NCBI RefSeq assembly: GCF_036226765.1
Contig: NZ_CP109017.1
Location: 5,705,001-5,769,000 of the forward strand
DNA length: 64,000 nt
Source of the DNA: Streptomyces sp. NBC_00670
GTDB taxonomy: Bacteria > Actinomycetota > Actinomycetes > Streptomycetales > Streptomycetaceae
Direction: 5' to 3'
Within the stretch, counting starts at the first letter, position 1. Each line of letters opens with the position of its first letter. Of the stretch, positions 1 to 7,480 are shown piece by piece. The notes under the pieces were generated by a model, which ran no database searches, was not told the origin of the DNA, and saw only the letters and a program-made list of their open reading frames with translations. The position numbers were made by a program, and so were the translations under genes.

Positions 1-1
1 C

Positions 2-640
2 GCCGTCACCGCCCTGGTCGCGGCGGCGCACGCCGGGACGCTGCCGGGGGCGGCGCTGGACCGCGAGGCGGAGCTGACGCTGTGGCGCGAGGCGACCAAC
101 TTCCCCTCCTGCGAACCCGTCGGACTGGGCGTCGCCGTACGCCGGGCGTGGCCGTCGGTCCCCGTCACCGTCCACCTCGACACGGACCGCCCCGTCCTCC
201 TCGACCACCTCCCGCCACAGGAGCGGGAGTGGCGTGCCCTGCTCCAGCGCACGTCACGCACGCGGGCGGCAGAACTCGGCGTCCCGGTCGACACGGCCCC
301 CTTCCCCCTGACCGCGATCCGGGCCGCGCTCGACCGGGGCGAACACGTCCTCCTCCTGATCTCCCTCGCCGGGATGCAGGGCTTCGACGTGCCGCACTGG
401 GTGCTGTGCCACGGCACCGTGCCCGGCGCCGTCGTCATCGAGGACCCGTGGGCGCACACGCCGGCGGGGGACACCTGGGTCGACGCGCATCTGCTGCCGG
501 TCCCCGACGGGGCGCTCGACACGATGGCGACGGTCTCCGCGGATCCGTTCCGCGGCGCGGTGACCGTGGGCCGGGCGCCGGACCTGCCCGGCGGTCACGG
601 CACCCGGTACTCCTGCTCCGGCCGCCCCGTCGTCCCGTAG
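2..640 (+). CDS. Peptidase C39-like family protein (5' end outside window)
   Basis: The frame is open from the window edge to TAG at 638-640, so only the C-terminal 212 residues are present. The fragment resembles the C-terminal papain-fold half of the C39-like proteins of Streptomyces. It has a region around NFPSCEPVGL, then a HWVLCHG segment followed by EDPWAHT, where the His and Asp of a Cys-His-Asp peptidase would lie; the nucleophile would be upstream and is not visible. The substrate is unknown. The last 46 bases overlap the convergent response-regulator gene. The family call is moderately sure; catalytic activity cannot be judged from the fragment. Confidence 0.65.
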   Translation, partial: AVTALVAAAHAGTLPGAALDREAELTLWREATNFPSCEPVGLGVAVRRAWPSVPVTVHLDTDRPVLLDHLPPQEREWRALLQRTSRTRAAELGVPVDTAPFPLTAIRAALDRGEHVLLLISLAGMQGFDVPHWVLCHGTVPGAVVIEDPWAHTPAGDTWVDAHLLPVPDGALDTMATVSADPFRGAVTVGRAPDLPGGHGTRYSCSGRPVVP

Positions 641-1248
641 CGCAGGCTCATGCGGAGCAGATGCGCGGAGACGAGGGAGGCGAGGTAGCGCTGGGCGGTG
701 GCGCGGGAGACGCCGATCAGCTCGCCGACCTGGCCGGCGGAGAGCGGGGTGGGGGAGTCGCGGACGGCCGCGAGGACCGCGTCGCCCGTCACCGTGCGCA
801 CGGTGGGGCGGCGGGGCGCGGTCTCCCGCAGGGCGGCGTACGCGCTCTCGACGGCGTCCTGGTCCATGGACTCGGCCTCCGTCAGCCGCCGGAAGCGGGC
901 GTAACCGCGCAGCTTCTCCGCGAGCAGTTCCGGCGGGAACGGTTTGACGAGATACGCCAGCGCCCCCGCCGACAGCGCGCGGCGCACCGCCGGGCCCTCG
1001 GCGGCCGCGCTGAGCACGAACGCGTCGCAGTCCAGGTCGCGCAGCAGGTCCAACCCGGAGCCGTCGGGCAGGTAGACGTCGACCAGCGCGAGGTCGACGG
1101 GCGCCGCGGCCTCCCTCGCCGCGGCGGCGGTGTGCGCCGTACCGGCCACGACGAAGCCGGGCACACCCGCGACGAGGCTCGCGTGCACACCGGCGACGCG
1201 GAAGTCGTCGTCGACGACGAGCACCCTGTACGTCGGACGATCGCTCAC
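595..1248 (-). CDS. Two-component response regulator, CitB/DpiA type
   Basis: A 217-residue response regulator. The N-terminal receiver has the acidic cluster VVDDD at 11-15, the phosphoacceptor Asp57 in LALVDVYLPD, and the conserved Lys in the YLVKPF motif near residue 107. The C-terminal part (about 150-217) is a winged helix with the segment GVSRATAQRYL, typical of regulators paired with CitA/DcuS kinases. The GTG start overlaps the kinase stop by four bases (GTGA), so the two are translationally coupled. It probably activates the divergent GntP permease in response to an extracellular carboxylate; the ligand is inferred, not seen. The 3' end overlaps the convergent peptidase gene. Confidence 0.92.
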   Translation of the reverse strand: MSDRPTYRVLVVDDDFRVAGVHASLVAGVPGFVVAGTAHTAAAAREAAAPVDLALVDVYLPDGSGLDLLRDLDCDAFVLSAAAEGPAVRRALSAGALAYLVKPFPPELLAEKLRGYARFRRLTEAESMDQDAVESAYAALRETAPRRPTVRTVTGDAVLAAVRDSPTPLSAGQVGELIGVSRATAQRYLASLVSAHLLRMSLRYGTTGRPEQEYRVP

Positions 1249-2999
1249 ACCCGCACCTCCATGACCCCGGGCAACCGGGCGACGAACACGGCCCCGCCAC
1301 GGACGACGGCCTCCGCGGTGGCCCTGTGCGGCTGTCCGGCCGCAGGGCCGTCCGGTGGGCCGCCGGGTTCCGCGAGGTGGATCTCTCCGCCCCGGGAGCG
1401 GGCGATCTGGCGGGACAGGGCGAGGCCTATGCCCCGGCCGCCGAGGACCGGGCTGTGGTCCTTGGTGGAGACGCCCTCGCGGAAGGCGTCCTCCGGTGGG
1501 GAGAGGGAGACGCCGTCGCCCGTGTCGGCGACGGTGATCAGCAGGGTGGTGTCCTCGGTCATCAGTTCCACCTCGACCAGGGCCGCCGTGCGCTGCCCGT
1601 GGCGGGCGGCGTCGATCGCGTTGTCGACGAGGTTGCCGCACACCGTGGTGACGTCCACGGGGGCGGCCAGGGTGCCCTCGACCCAGGTGGCGCCCCCGAT
1701 CACCAGGGTCACCCCGCTCTCCCGCGCCTGCGCGGCCTTCGCCGACAGGAAGGCGCGCAGATACGGGTCGCGGACCGCGTCCAGACCCGGCAGGGCCTCG
1801 CCCAGCCCGCCGGTGCCGAGGATCGTGTCGATGTACTCGGTGGTCTCCGCGAGATGCCCGCCGCGGGCCAGCGCGGAGACCACGTGCAGCCGGTTGGCGA
1901 ACTCGTGCCGCTGCGCCCGCAGCGCCGAGCCCATCGCCTGCACCGCGTCGAGCTGACGGGTCAGGGACTCCACGTCGGTGCGGTCCTTGACCGTCAGCAG
2001 GGTGCCCAGCTCGCGCCCGTCCCGGCGCACCCGGCGGCAGGACAGCACCAGCACCCGCTCGCCGACGGCCGCCATCACCGGCCCCGGCGCGGGGCTGCGC
2101 ACCGCCTCGGCGACCCGGGGGGTCAGCCCCAGGTCGTCCAGGTGCGTGCCGGGGGCGATGTCCGGCGCGAGCAGCCGGCGCGCCTCGTCGTTGACGACCG
2201 CGACCCGGCCGTCGGTGTCCAGCGCGAGGACCCCCTCGCCGATGCCGTGCAGCACCGCCTCCTGCTCCTGGACCAGCCCGGCCAGCTCCTCCGGTTCGAG
2301 GCCGAGGGTGAGCCGCTTCCACCGGCGGGCCAGCAGCGCGGACGCGGCGACACCGAGCAGCAGCGCCACCGTCAGCCAGCCCAGTCCGCCCAGCAGGACA
2401 CGCAGGAACTGCGCCCGCACGGCGGACACCGCGAGCCCCGCGTTCGCCTCGCCGACCACCTTCGTCGTCGAACCCGGCGCGTACACGGGCACCTTCGCGA
2501 CCACCTCGTCACCGAGGTGGGCCCGGTGCCGGGCCAGCACCTCGTGCCCGGAGAGCGCGGAGGACGGATCGGTGCTCACCTCCCGTCCGAGCTGCGCCCG
2601 CTCGGGGTGGGCCAGCCGGATGCCCCGGTCGTCCGTGACGACGACGAACAGGAACCCGGTCCTGACCCGCACCGCCTCGGCCACCGTCTGCACCGGACCG
2701 GCGGCCAGCGTGGCCCGCGCGGTGTGCGCCGCGCCGCCGCCCGGCCGGTCGTTGGCCGCGGAGTACGCGGCGGCACCGCTGCGCACCGACGGCTCGGAGG
2801 CCACCGTCCGCGCCACCGCCAGCGCGCGGTGCTGGTACTCGCGGTCGAGCCGGTGCTCGTTGGAGTAGGCGATGGCGGCGAACGCGGCGGCGAGCGTGAC
2901 CGCGACCACCGCGCACTGCAGGAGCAGCACCTGGGTGCGCAGCCGCACCCTGCCGAACCGGCCCCGGCCGGCCCGTCCACCACCCGGCGATTCGACCAT
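1245..2999 (-). CDS. Sensor histidine kinase, CitA/DcuS type
   Basis: A 584-residue membrane kinase. An Arg-rich N-terminus leads into a first membrane helix (about 22-45), an extracytoplasmic sensor domain of the CitA/DcuS PAS type (about 46-180), a second helix in the LGGLGWLTVALLLG region, a cytoplasmic PAS domain (ALDTDGRVAVVN), an H-box RAQRHEFANRLH, the N-box GNLVDNAIDAA, and the G-boxes DTGDGVSL and GRGIGLALS. It would autophosphorylate on the H-box His and pass phosphate to the adjacent regulator. GTG at 3005, two codons upstream, is an alternative start. The divergent permease suggests it senses that permease's substrate, probably a sugar acid or carboxylate. Confidence 0.92.
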   Translation of the reverse strand: MVESPGGGRAGRGRFGRVRLRTQVLLLQCAVVAVTLAAAFAAIAYSNEHRLDREYQHRALAVARTVASEPSVRSGAAAYSAANDRPGGGAAHTARATLAAGPVQTVAEAVRVRTGFLFVVVTDDRGIRLAHPERAQLGREVSTDPSSALSGHEVLARHRAHLGDEVVAKVPVYAPGSTTKVVGEANAGLAVSAVRAQFLRVLLGGLGWLTVALLLGVAASALLARRWKRLTLGLEPEELAGLVQEQEAVLHGIGEGVLALDTDGRVAVVNDEARRLLAPDIAPGTHLDDLGLTPRVAEAVRSPAPGPVMAAVGERVLVLSCRRVRRDGRELGTLLTVKDRTDVESLTRQLDAVQAMGSALRAQRHEFANRLHVVSALARGGHLAETTEYIDTILGTGGLGEALPGLDAVRDPYLRAFLSAKAAQARESGVTLVIGGATWVEGTLAAPVDVTTVCGNLVDNAIDAARHGQRTAALVEVELMTEDTTLLITVADTGDGVSLSPPEDAFREGVSTKDHSPVLGGRGIGLALSRQIARSRGGEIHLAEPGGPPDGPAAGQPHRATAEAVVRGGAVFVARLPGVMEVRV

Positions 3000-3169
3000 C
3001 CTCACCCGCCCGACAGTAACCCGACGGACGGCAGGCCAGGCCGTGCACAGAACGCGCGAAACGCGCGGAACAGCGGTTTCACGGGTTACGCGCACAATCT
3101 GGAGCCGCGCCGCGCCCGGCCGATAGCTTCCCGCCGGTACGAAGCGAGCCGCCTACCAGGAGTTCTTCA

Positions 3170-3238
3170 ATGACGAGAACACTCACCCCCGCACCCCTGC
3201 CCACGGGCACCCACGGCCGGCCGGGCGGCGCGCTGTGA
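3170..3238 (+). CDS. Candidate 22-residue leader peptide upstream of the GntP permease
   Basis: A short ORF with ATG 3170-3172 and an excellent ribosome site (AGGAG, 3158-3162, spacer 7). It encodes 22 residues beginning MTRTLTPAPL and ends with TGA at 3236-3238, which overlaps the permease GTG (3235-3237) in a GTGA junction. The permease start itself has no clear ribosome site, so permease translation may depend on this leader by coupling. The peptide is Thr/Pro/Gly-rich, with no run of one amino acid that would suggest classical attenuation. No known family is recognised; its expression is inferred. Confidence 0.5.
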   Translation: MTRTLTPAPLPTGTHGRPGGAL

Positions 3239-4638
3239 CGGGGCACACGTGGACCCTGCTGCTCATCCTGGCCGCGGCCATCGCCGCACTGATCGTGCTG
3301 ATCAACTCGCGGCTCCGGTTCCACCCCTTCATCGCCCTGATGACCGTCTCCGTCGGCGTCGCCCTGGCGGCGGGACAGCCGGTGGAGAAGATCGCCGAGT
3401 CCCTGGAGGAGGGCGCCGGCGGCATCCTCGGCGACGTCGGCGTCACCCTCGCCTTCGGCGCCATGCTCGGCCGGCTGCTGTCCGCGTCCGGTGCCACGGA
3501 CCGGATCGCCCGGGCGATCGTCGACCGCGCGAGCCCCCGCGCGCTGCCCTGGTACGTGACCGGCGCCGCCTTCGTCATCGGCATCCCGATGTTCTTCGAG
3601 ATCGGCCTCATCGTGCTGCTCCCGCTGATCTTCAGCGTGGCCCGGCGCCTGGAGCGCACGCACGGGTACGACGGGTCCCCGTACGTGTATCTGGCCGCGC
3701 CCGCGATCGGCGCGCTGGCCACCCTGCACGGCATGGTGGCCCCGCACCCCGGCCCGCTGGTCGCGGTGGAGGGACTGCACGCCAACCTCGGCCTGAGCAT
3801 CGGCGTCGGACTGGTCTGCGCGATACCCACGATCATCGTCGCGGGGCCGGTGTACGGCCGGTGGATCGCCCCGCGCCTTGACGTACGGCCCGATCCGGAG
3901 CTGATCGCCAAGTTCGCCGGGAGCGAGGACGGTGACCAGGACACCGCCGCGGACGCCGTGGCGCCGAAGAACGGAGTGCGTACCGGCTGGGCCCTCGCCG
4001 CGGTGCTCGTGCCCGTCGTCCTGATGCTGCTGCGCACGGTCGCGGAGCTCGCGTTCGACGAGTCGAGCCAGGTGCGCCACGCCCTGGTCTTCACCGGCGA
4101 GCCGGTGATCGCCATGCTGGCCGGCTTCCTCTTCGCCCTGTTCGCGCTCGGCTACCGCAGCGGTCTGCCCACCGAGGAGATCCGCTCCGCGCTCACCGAC
4201 AGCCTGAAGGCCGTCGCGGGCATCCTGCTGATCATCGCGGGCGGCGGTGCGTTCAACCAGGTCCTGAAGGACTCCGGGATCGGCGAGGCCATCGAGTCCG
4301 CCGCTTCCGGCCTGCACATCAACCTGATCGTGCTGGGCTGGCTGCTGGCGCTGCTGCTGTCCTTCTCCACCGGCTCCGCCACGGTGGGCATCGTCGCGGC
4401 GACGGGCATCCTCGCCCCGCTCGCGCAGGACGGCGGCAGCCTGCACACCTCGCTGCTCGTCGTGGCCATCGGCGCCGGCTCGATCGGCCTCAACTACGTG
4501 AACCACGCCGGGTTCTGGCTGGTCAAGGAGTCCTTCGGGATGACGCTCGGGCAGGCGACGAAGTCGCACACCACCATTCAGACCATCGTGAGCGTGTGCG
4601 GGCTGCTGATGGCGCTGCTGCTGTCGGTGTTCGCCTGA
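3235..4638 (+). CDS. GntP-family gluconate/sugar-acid:H+ symporter
   Basis: A 467-residue polytopic inner-membrane protein of the GntP/GntT family, of normal length. Visible family segments include FHPFIALMTVS near the N-terminus, GIPMFFEIGLIVLLPL, LHGMVAPHPGPLVA, LLIIAGGGAFNQVLKDSG, and the C-terminal SIGLNYVNHAGFWLVKESFG. It would import gluconate or a related sugar acid with protons. The GTG start overlaps the stop of the 22-codon leader ORF. The divergent CitA/CitB-type two-component genes probably control it. The exact substrate cannot be read from sequence. Confidence 0.9.
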   Translation: MTGHTWTLLLILAAAIAALIVLINSRLRFHPFIALMTVSVGVALAAGQPVEKIAESLEEGAGGILGDVGVTLAFGAMLGRLLSASGATDRIARAIVDRASPRALPWYVTGAAFVIGIPMFFEIGLIVLLPLIFSVARRLERTHGYDGSPYVYLAAPAIGALATLHGMVAPHPGPLVAVEGLHANLGLSIGVGLVCAIPTIIVAGPVYGRWIAPRLDVRPDPELIAKFAGSEDGDQDTAADAVAPKNGVRTGWALAAVLVPVVLMLLRTVAELAFDESSQVRHALVFTGEPVIAMLAGFLFALFALGYRSGLPTEEIRSALTDSLKAVAGILLIIAGGGAFNQVLKDSGIGEAIESAASGLHINLIVLGWLLALLLSFSTGSATVGIVAATGILAPLAQDGGSLHTSLLVVAIGAGSIGLNYVNHAGFWLVKESFGMTLGQATKSHTTIQTIVSVCGLLMALLLSVFA

Positions 4639-4698
4639 CGCCTCTGCTTGAGATACCTCCTCCTGACGACGTCAACGGCTGCGCGGAAATGGGAAGTT

Positions 4699-4714
4699 GG
4701 GGCATGCTTGCCCC
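4699..4714. other. Small perfect hairpin directly upstream of the PAP2 start
   Basis: GGGGCA and TGCCCC (4699-4704 and 4709-4714) flank the tetraloop TGCT, and the downstream arm touches the ATG at 4715. No ordinary ribosome site lies between hairpin and ATG. Either translation starts at the in-frame TTG at 4697, placing the hairpin inside the gene, or the hairpin affects initiation at 4715. Confidence 0.4.
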
Positions 4715-5434
4715 ATGCGCCTGCTGCCTGCGTCCCTGCGCCCGTGGCTCGGAGCGGTCGCCGGGCTCGCCGCGCTCGTGGTGCTCGTGCTCGGGGTGCG
4801 GTACGCGGGGGACGGTGGGCCGGGGCGGGTGGACAGGTGGGCCGTGCCGCCGACCGCGGACAGCGTGCGGGGGGTGTGGCGGGGGATCGCGCTGGCCGTG
4901 GACTTCCTGGGAGAGCCGGTGGGGGCGGTGGGGGTCGTCGGGCTGCTCGTGGCGGGGTGTCTGTGGCGGTGGCGGTGGGTGCGGGCGGCGGTGTTCGTGG
5001 TGGTCGCGCCCGTGGTGACCGTAGGCGTGACGACGGTGCTCAAGCATGTGGTGGGGCGGACGATCCACGGTGACGGCAACCTGTCCTGTCCGAGTGGACA
5101 CACCGGGTTCGCCGCGACGGTCGCCGTCGCGGTGGGGCTGCTCGCCGTCGGCCGGCTCGGCCTCGGCAGGGCGGCCGGCACGCTCCTCGTACTGGCCGCG
5201 TCCGTGGTGGCCGGTGCGGTGATGGGCTGGGCGGAGGTGGCCCTGGGGGCCCATTACGCGACGGACACGGTGGCTGGTTGGTGTACGGCGCTGGCGCTGA
5301 CGCCGGTCACGGCGTGGCTGATCGATGCGTCGGCCGACCGACTGGGTTCTTCGCCCCCGCCGCCCCTACCCTTCCCGTCCTCACAAGGGGCTCCGCCCCT
5401 TGGACCCCGGGAGAGCTCGGGTGGGTGGGGTTGA
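4715..5434 (+). CDS. PAP2-superfamily membrane phosphatase
   Basis: A 239-residue protein with several membrane helices and the phosphatase motifs of the PAP2 superfamily: a Lys/Arg motif KHVVGR (110-115), PSGH at 126-129 with catalytic His129, and a third motif with His180 and Asp184 (GAHYATD). It would dephosphorylate a lipid phosphate such as phosphatidate, undecaprenyl diphosphate or a related lipid at the membrane; the substrate is unassigned. The start is uncertain, because ATG 4715 follows a hairpin and TTG 4697 is also in frame. The last 28 or so residues (Pro/Ser/Gly-rich) are encoded by the left part of a palindromic repeat element, so the C-terminus is probably a repeat-derived extension. 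Confidence 0.82.
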   Translation: MRLLPASLRPWLGAVAGLAALVVLVLGVRYAGDGGPGRVDRWAVPPTADSVRGVWRGIALAVDFLGEPVGAVGVVGLLVAGCLWRWRWVRAAVFVVVAPVVTVGVTTVLKHVVGRTIHGDGNLSCPSGHTGFAATVAVAVGLLAVGRLGLGRAAGTLLVLAASVVAGAVMGWAEVALGAHYATDTVAGWCTALALTPVTAWLIDASADRLGSSPPPPLPFPSSQGAPPLGPRESSGGWG

Positions 5435-5585
5435 GTGGGGAGTGCGGGTGGGTGGGGGCTGGTCGCGCAGTTCCCCGCGCCCCTGACAGGGGCGCGGGGA
5501 ACTGCGCGAAACGGGGCGGAGCCCCGTGCGGGGGTCCGGGGGCGGAGCCCCCGGGGATGGGACGGGTAGGGGCGGCGGGGGCGAA
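5350..5585. repeat. Composite palindromic repeat element between convergent genes
   Basis: A nested symmetrical element. A perfect 21-bp inverted repeat lies at 5350-5370 and 5565-5585. Inside are hairpins at 5384-5402 (8-bp arms, loop TCC), the central 23-bp perfect inverted repeat (5463-5509), 5512-5526 (arms CGGGGC/GCCCCG) and 5536-5554 (8-bp arms). Part of the unit recurs at 61106-61147, and a variant occurs at 57931-58019. It fits the dispersed intergenic repeats often found between convergent Streptomyces genes. Confidence 0.8.
5463..5509. terminator. Bidirectional terminator-like 23-bp perfect inverted repeat
   Basis: The arms 5463-5485 and 5487-5509 are perfectly complementary with a single-base spacer (5486). 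It lies between the convergent PAP2 and aminotransferase genes and has no U-tract, as is usual for GC-rich actinobacterial terminators. It probably stops transcription from both sides. Confidence 0.7.
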
Positions 5586-5595
5586 AGAAGCCGCC

Positions 5596-6921
5596 TTACG
5601 CCCGGTGGCGGAACACCGGCCTCACCGGGCGGCCGCCGAGCCACGGCGTGGGGTCGCCCGCGTCCAGCGCCTTGCGGTAGACCGCGCAGGCCTGGGAGAC
5701 GACCTCCACCGTGTGGTCGATGTCCGCCTCCGTGAGCGCCGCGCTCACCACGAAGGACGGCGCCAGGACGCCGCCCGCCAGCAGCCGCCGCAGGAACAGC
5801 GTCCGGTACGGCTGCGACGGCCGCCCACTCTCGTCGAGCGTCGCGAAGACGAGGTTGCTGGCCCGCCCCCGCACGAGGACGTGGTCGCCGACCCCCATGC
5901 CGGCCGCAGCCTCCCGCACCCCCGCGGCCAGCCGCTCGCCCAGCGCGTGCAACCGCGCGGTGACCCCCTCCTCGGCATACGTCACCTGCACGGCCATCGC
6001 CGCCGCCAGGGAATGCGTCTCCGCCCCGTGCGTCGTGGAGAGCAGGAACACCCGCTCACCGGAGTGCCGCAGCCCGCCCCGCTCCATCAGCTCCCGGCGC
6101 CCGGCCAGCGCCGAGACGGCGAAGCCGTTGCCCAGCGCCTTGCCGAACGTGGAAAGGTCGGGCGTGACGCCGTACAGCCCCTGGGCGCCCGCCTCCGACC
6201 AGCGGAACCCGGTGATCATCTCGTCGAAGACGAGCACGCAGCCGTGCCGGTCGGCCAGCGCGCGCAGCCCCGCCAGATAGCCGGGCGGCGGCTCGCTCGC
6301 CGCCGCCGGTTCCAGGATCAGGCAGGCGATCTCGCCCTCGTACCGGGTGAGCAGCTCCTCCGTGGCGGTCAGGTCGCCGTACGGGAAGGACACGGTCAGC
6401 TCGGTGGTCGCCGCCGGAATCCCCGCGGACATCGGCGTCGTACCGATGAACCAGTCGTCGACGGAGAAGAAGGGGTGGTCGGCGCAGACCGCCACCCGCG
6501 CGCGGCCCGTGACGGCGCGGGCGAGCCGCACCGCGGCCGTGGTGGCGTCGGAGCCGTTCTTCGCGAACTTCACCATCTCGGCCGTCGGCACCGTCGCCAG
6601 GAAGCGTTCCGCGGCCGCCAGTTCGACCACCGAGGGGCGGGCGAAGTTGCTGCCCCGGTCCAGTTCGCGCCGCACCGCCTCCGTCACGCGCGGATGGGCG
6701 TGGCCGAGGCTGACCGAGCGCAGCCCGGAGCCGTACTCGACGTACCGGTTGCCGTCGACGTCCCAGACATGGGCGCCGCGGCCGTGGCTGATGACCGGGG
6801 CCAGGCCCTCGGGATACTGGTCGTCGCCCTTGGCGTAGGTGTGCGCGCCGCCGGGGACCATCGCGTGCAGTCGCGCGTTGGCCTGCCGGGAGCGGGGCAG
6901 TTCGAAGTCTTCGGTGGTCAC
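5596..6921 (-). CDS. PLP-dependent class III aminotransferase, glutamate-1-semialdehyde aminomutase-like
   Basis: A 441-residue fold-type I PLP enzyme. It has the N-terminal VPGGAHTYAKGDD region, NGSDATTAAVRLAR (about 122-135), Asp233 in VFDEMITGFR (cofactor ring contact) and the Schiff-base Lys261 in STFGKALGNG. The sequence resembles glutamate-1-semialdehyde aminomutases, but its place at the end of an exopolysaccharide operon argues for transamination or amine transfer on a sugar or acyl group of the polymer rather than haem synthesis. The GTG start follows the epimerase stop by 7 bases with a GAGG ribosome site. It is the last gene of the operon, and its stop borders the composite terminator element. 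Confidence 0.85.
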   Translation of the reverse strand: MTTEDFELPRSRQANARLHAMVPGGAHTYAKGDDQYPEGLAPVISHGRGAHVWDVDGNRYVEYGSGLRSVSLGHAHPRVTEAVRRELDRGSNFARPSVVELAAAERFLATVPTAEMVKFAKNGSDATTAAVRLARAVTGRARVAVCADHPFFSVDDWFIGTTPMSAGIPAATTELTVSFPYGDLTATEELLTRYEGEIACLILEPAAASEPPPGYLAGLRALADRHGCVLVFDEMITGFRWSEAGAQGLYGVTPDLSTFGKALGNGFAVSALAGRRELMERGGLRHSGERVFLLSTTHGAETHSLAAAMAVQVTYAEEGVTARLHALGERLAAGVREAAAGMGVGDHVLVRGRASNLVFATLDESGRPSQPYRTLFLRRLLAGGVLAPSFVVSAALTEADIDHTVEVVSQACAVYRKALDAGDPTPWLGGRPVRPVFRHRA

Positions 6922-6928
6922 CGCGGCC

Positions 6929-7480
6929 TCACTTCTCCAGCTGCTTGCGTACCTCGGCCAGGCTCGGCGCCTCCCGGTCCCGCGCGGACACCGACGTGAC
7001 CGGCAGCGGCCAGGGGATGGCGAGTTCGGGGTCGTCGAAGCGGATCGTCACGTCCTCGGACGGGTCGTGCGGGCGGTCGATGCGGTACGACGTGTCGGCG
7101 GTGTCGGTCAGCGCCTGGAAGCCGTGCGCGCAGCCCGCCGGGATGTACACGGTGCGCTGCGTGTCGCCGGACAGGTCGAGGAACGCCCGGCCCAGGTACG
7201 TCGGCGAGTTGGGGCGCAGATCGACGACGACGTCGAAGACCCTCCCGTAGGAGCAGCGCACCAGCTTGGCCTCGCCGGCGCCCGCGCGCAGATGCATCCC
7301 GCGCACCACGCCCCCGGCCGAGCGGGACAGGCTGTCCTGGACGAAGGCGTCCGGGTCGAGCCCGACCGAGCGGACCACGTCGGCGTCGAAGGTGCGGCAG
7401 AAGAAGCCGCGTTCGTCGGCGTACGGGGTCGGTTCGAACAGGAACGCCCCGGCGATCGCCGGGACTTCGGTCGCCTTCAC
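6929..7480 (-). CDS. dTDP-4-dehydrorhamnose 3,5-epimerase-like sugar epimerase
   Basis: A 183-residue cupin of the RmlC family, close to the usual length. It has the PYADERGFF region, QDSLSRSAGGVVRGMHLR with the probable catalytic base His63, the strand FDVVVDLRPNSPTY, and VYIPAGCAHGFQAL. It would epimerise C3 and/or C5 of a 4-keto nucleotide sugar. No rmlA, rmlB or rmlD homologue of the dTDP pathway is adjacent, so the substrate may be a CDP-linked 4-keto sugar from the cytidylyltransferase in this operon; that is inference. The GTG start has a strong GGAGG site and overlaps the pyruvyltransferase-like gene's stop region by four bases. Confidence 0.86.
   Translation of the reverse strand: MKATEVPAIAGAFLFEPTPYADERGFFCRTFDADVVRSVGLDPDAFVQDSLSRSAGGVVRGMHLRAGAGEAKLVRCSYGRVFDVVVDLRPNSPTYLGRAFLDLSGDTQRTVYIPAGCAHGFQALTDTADTSYRIDRPHDPSEDVTIRFDDPELAIPWPLPVTSVSARDREAPSLAEVRKQLEK

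Noticed and set aside
82..1956. Long plus-strand open frame across the peptidase, response regulator and kinase genes
   Set aside because: Its translation is Arg/Pro/Gly-rich noise and it crosses well-supported genes in other frames.
5596..6921. Haem-pathway glutamate-1-semialdehyde aminomutase (hemL)
   Set aside because: The gene is the last of an exopolysaccharide operon with no tetrapyrrole neighbours; a sugar or polymer substrate is more likely.
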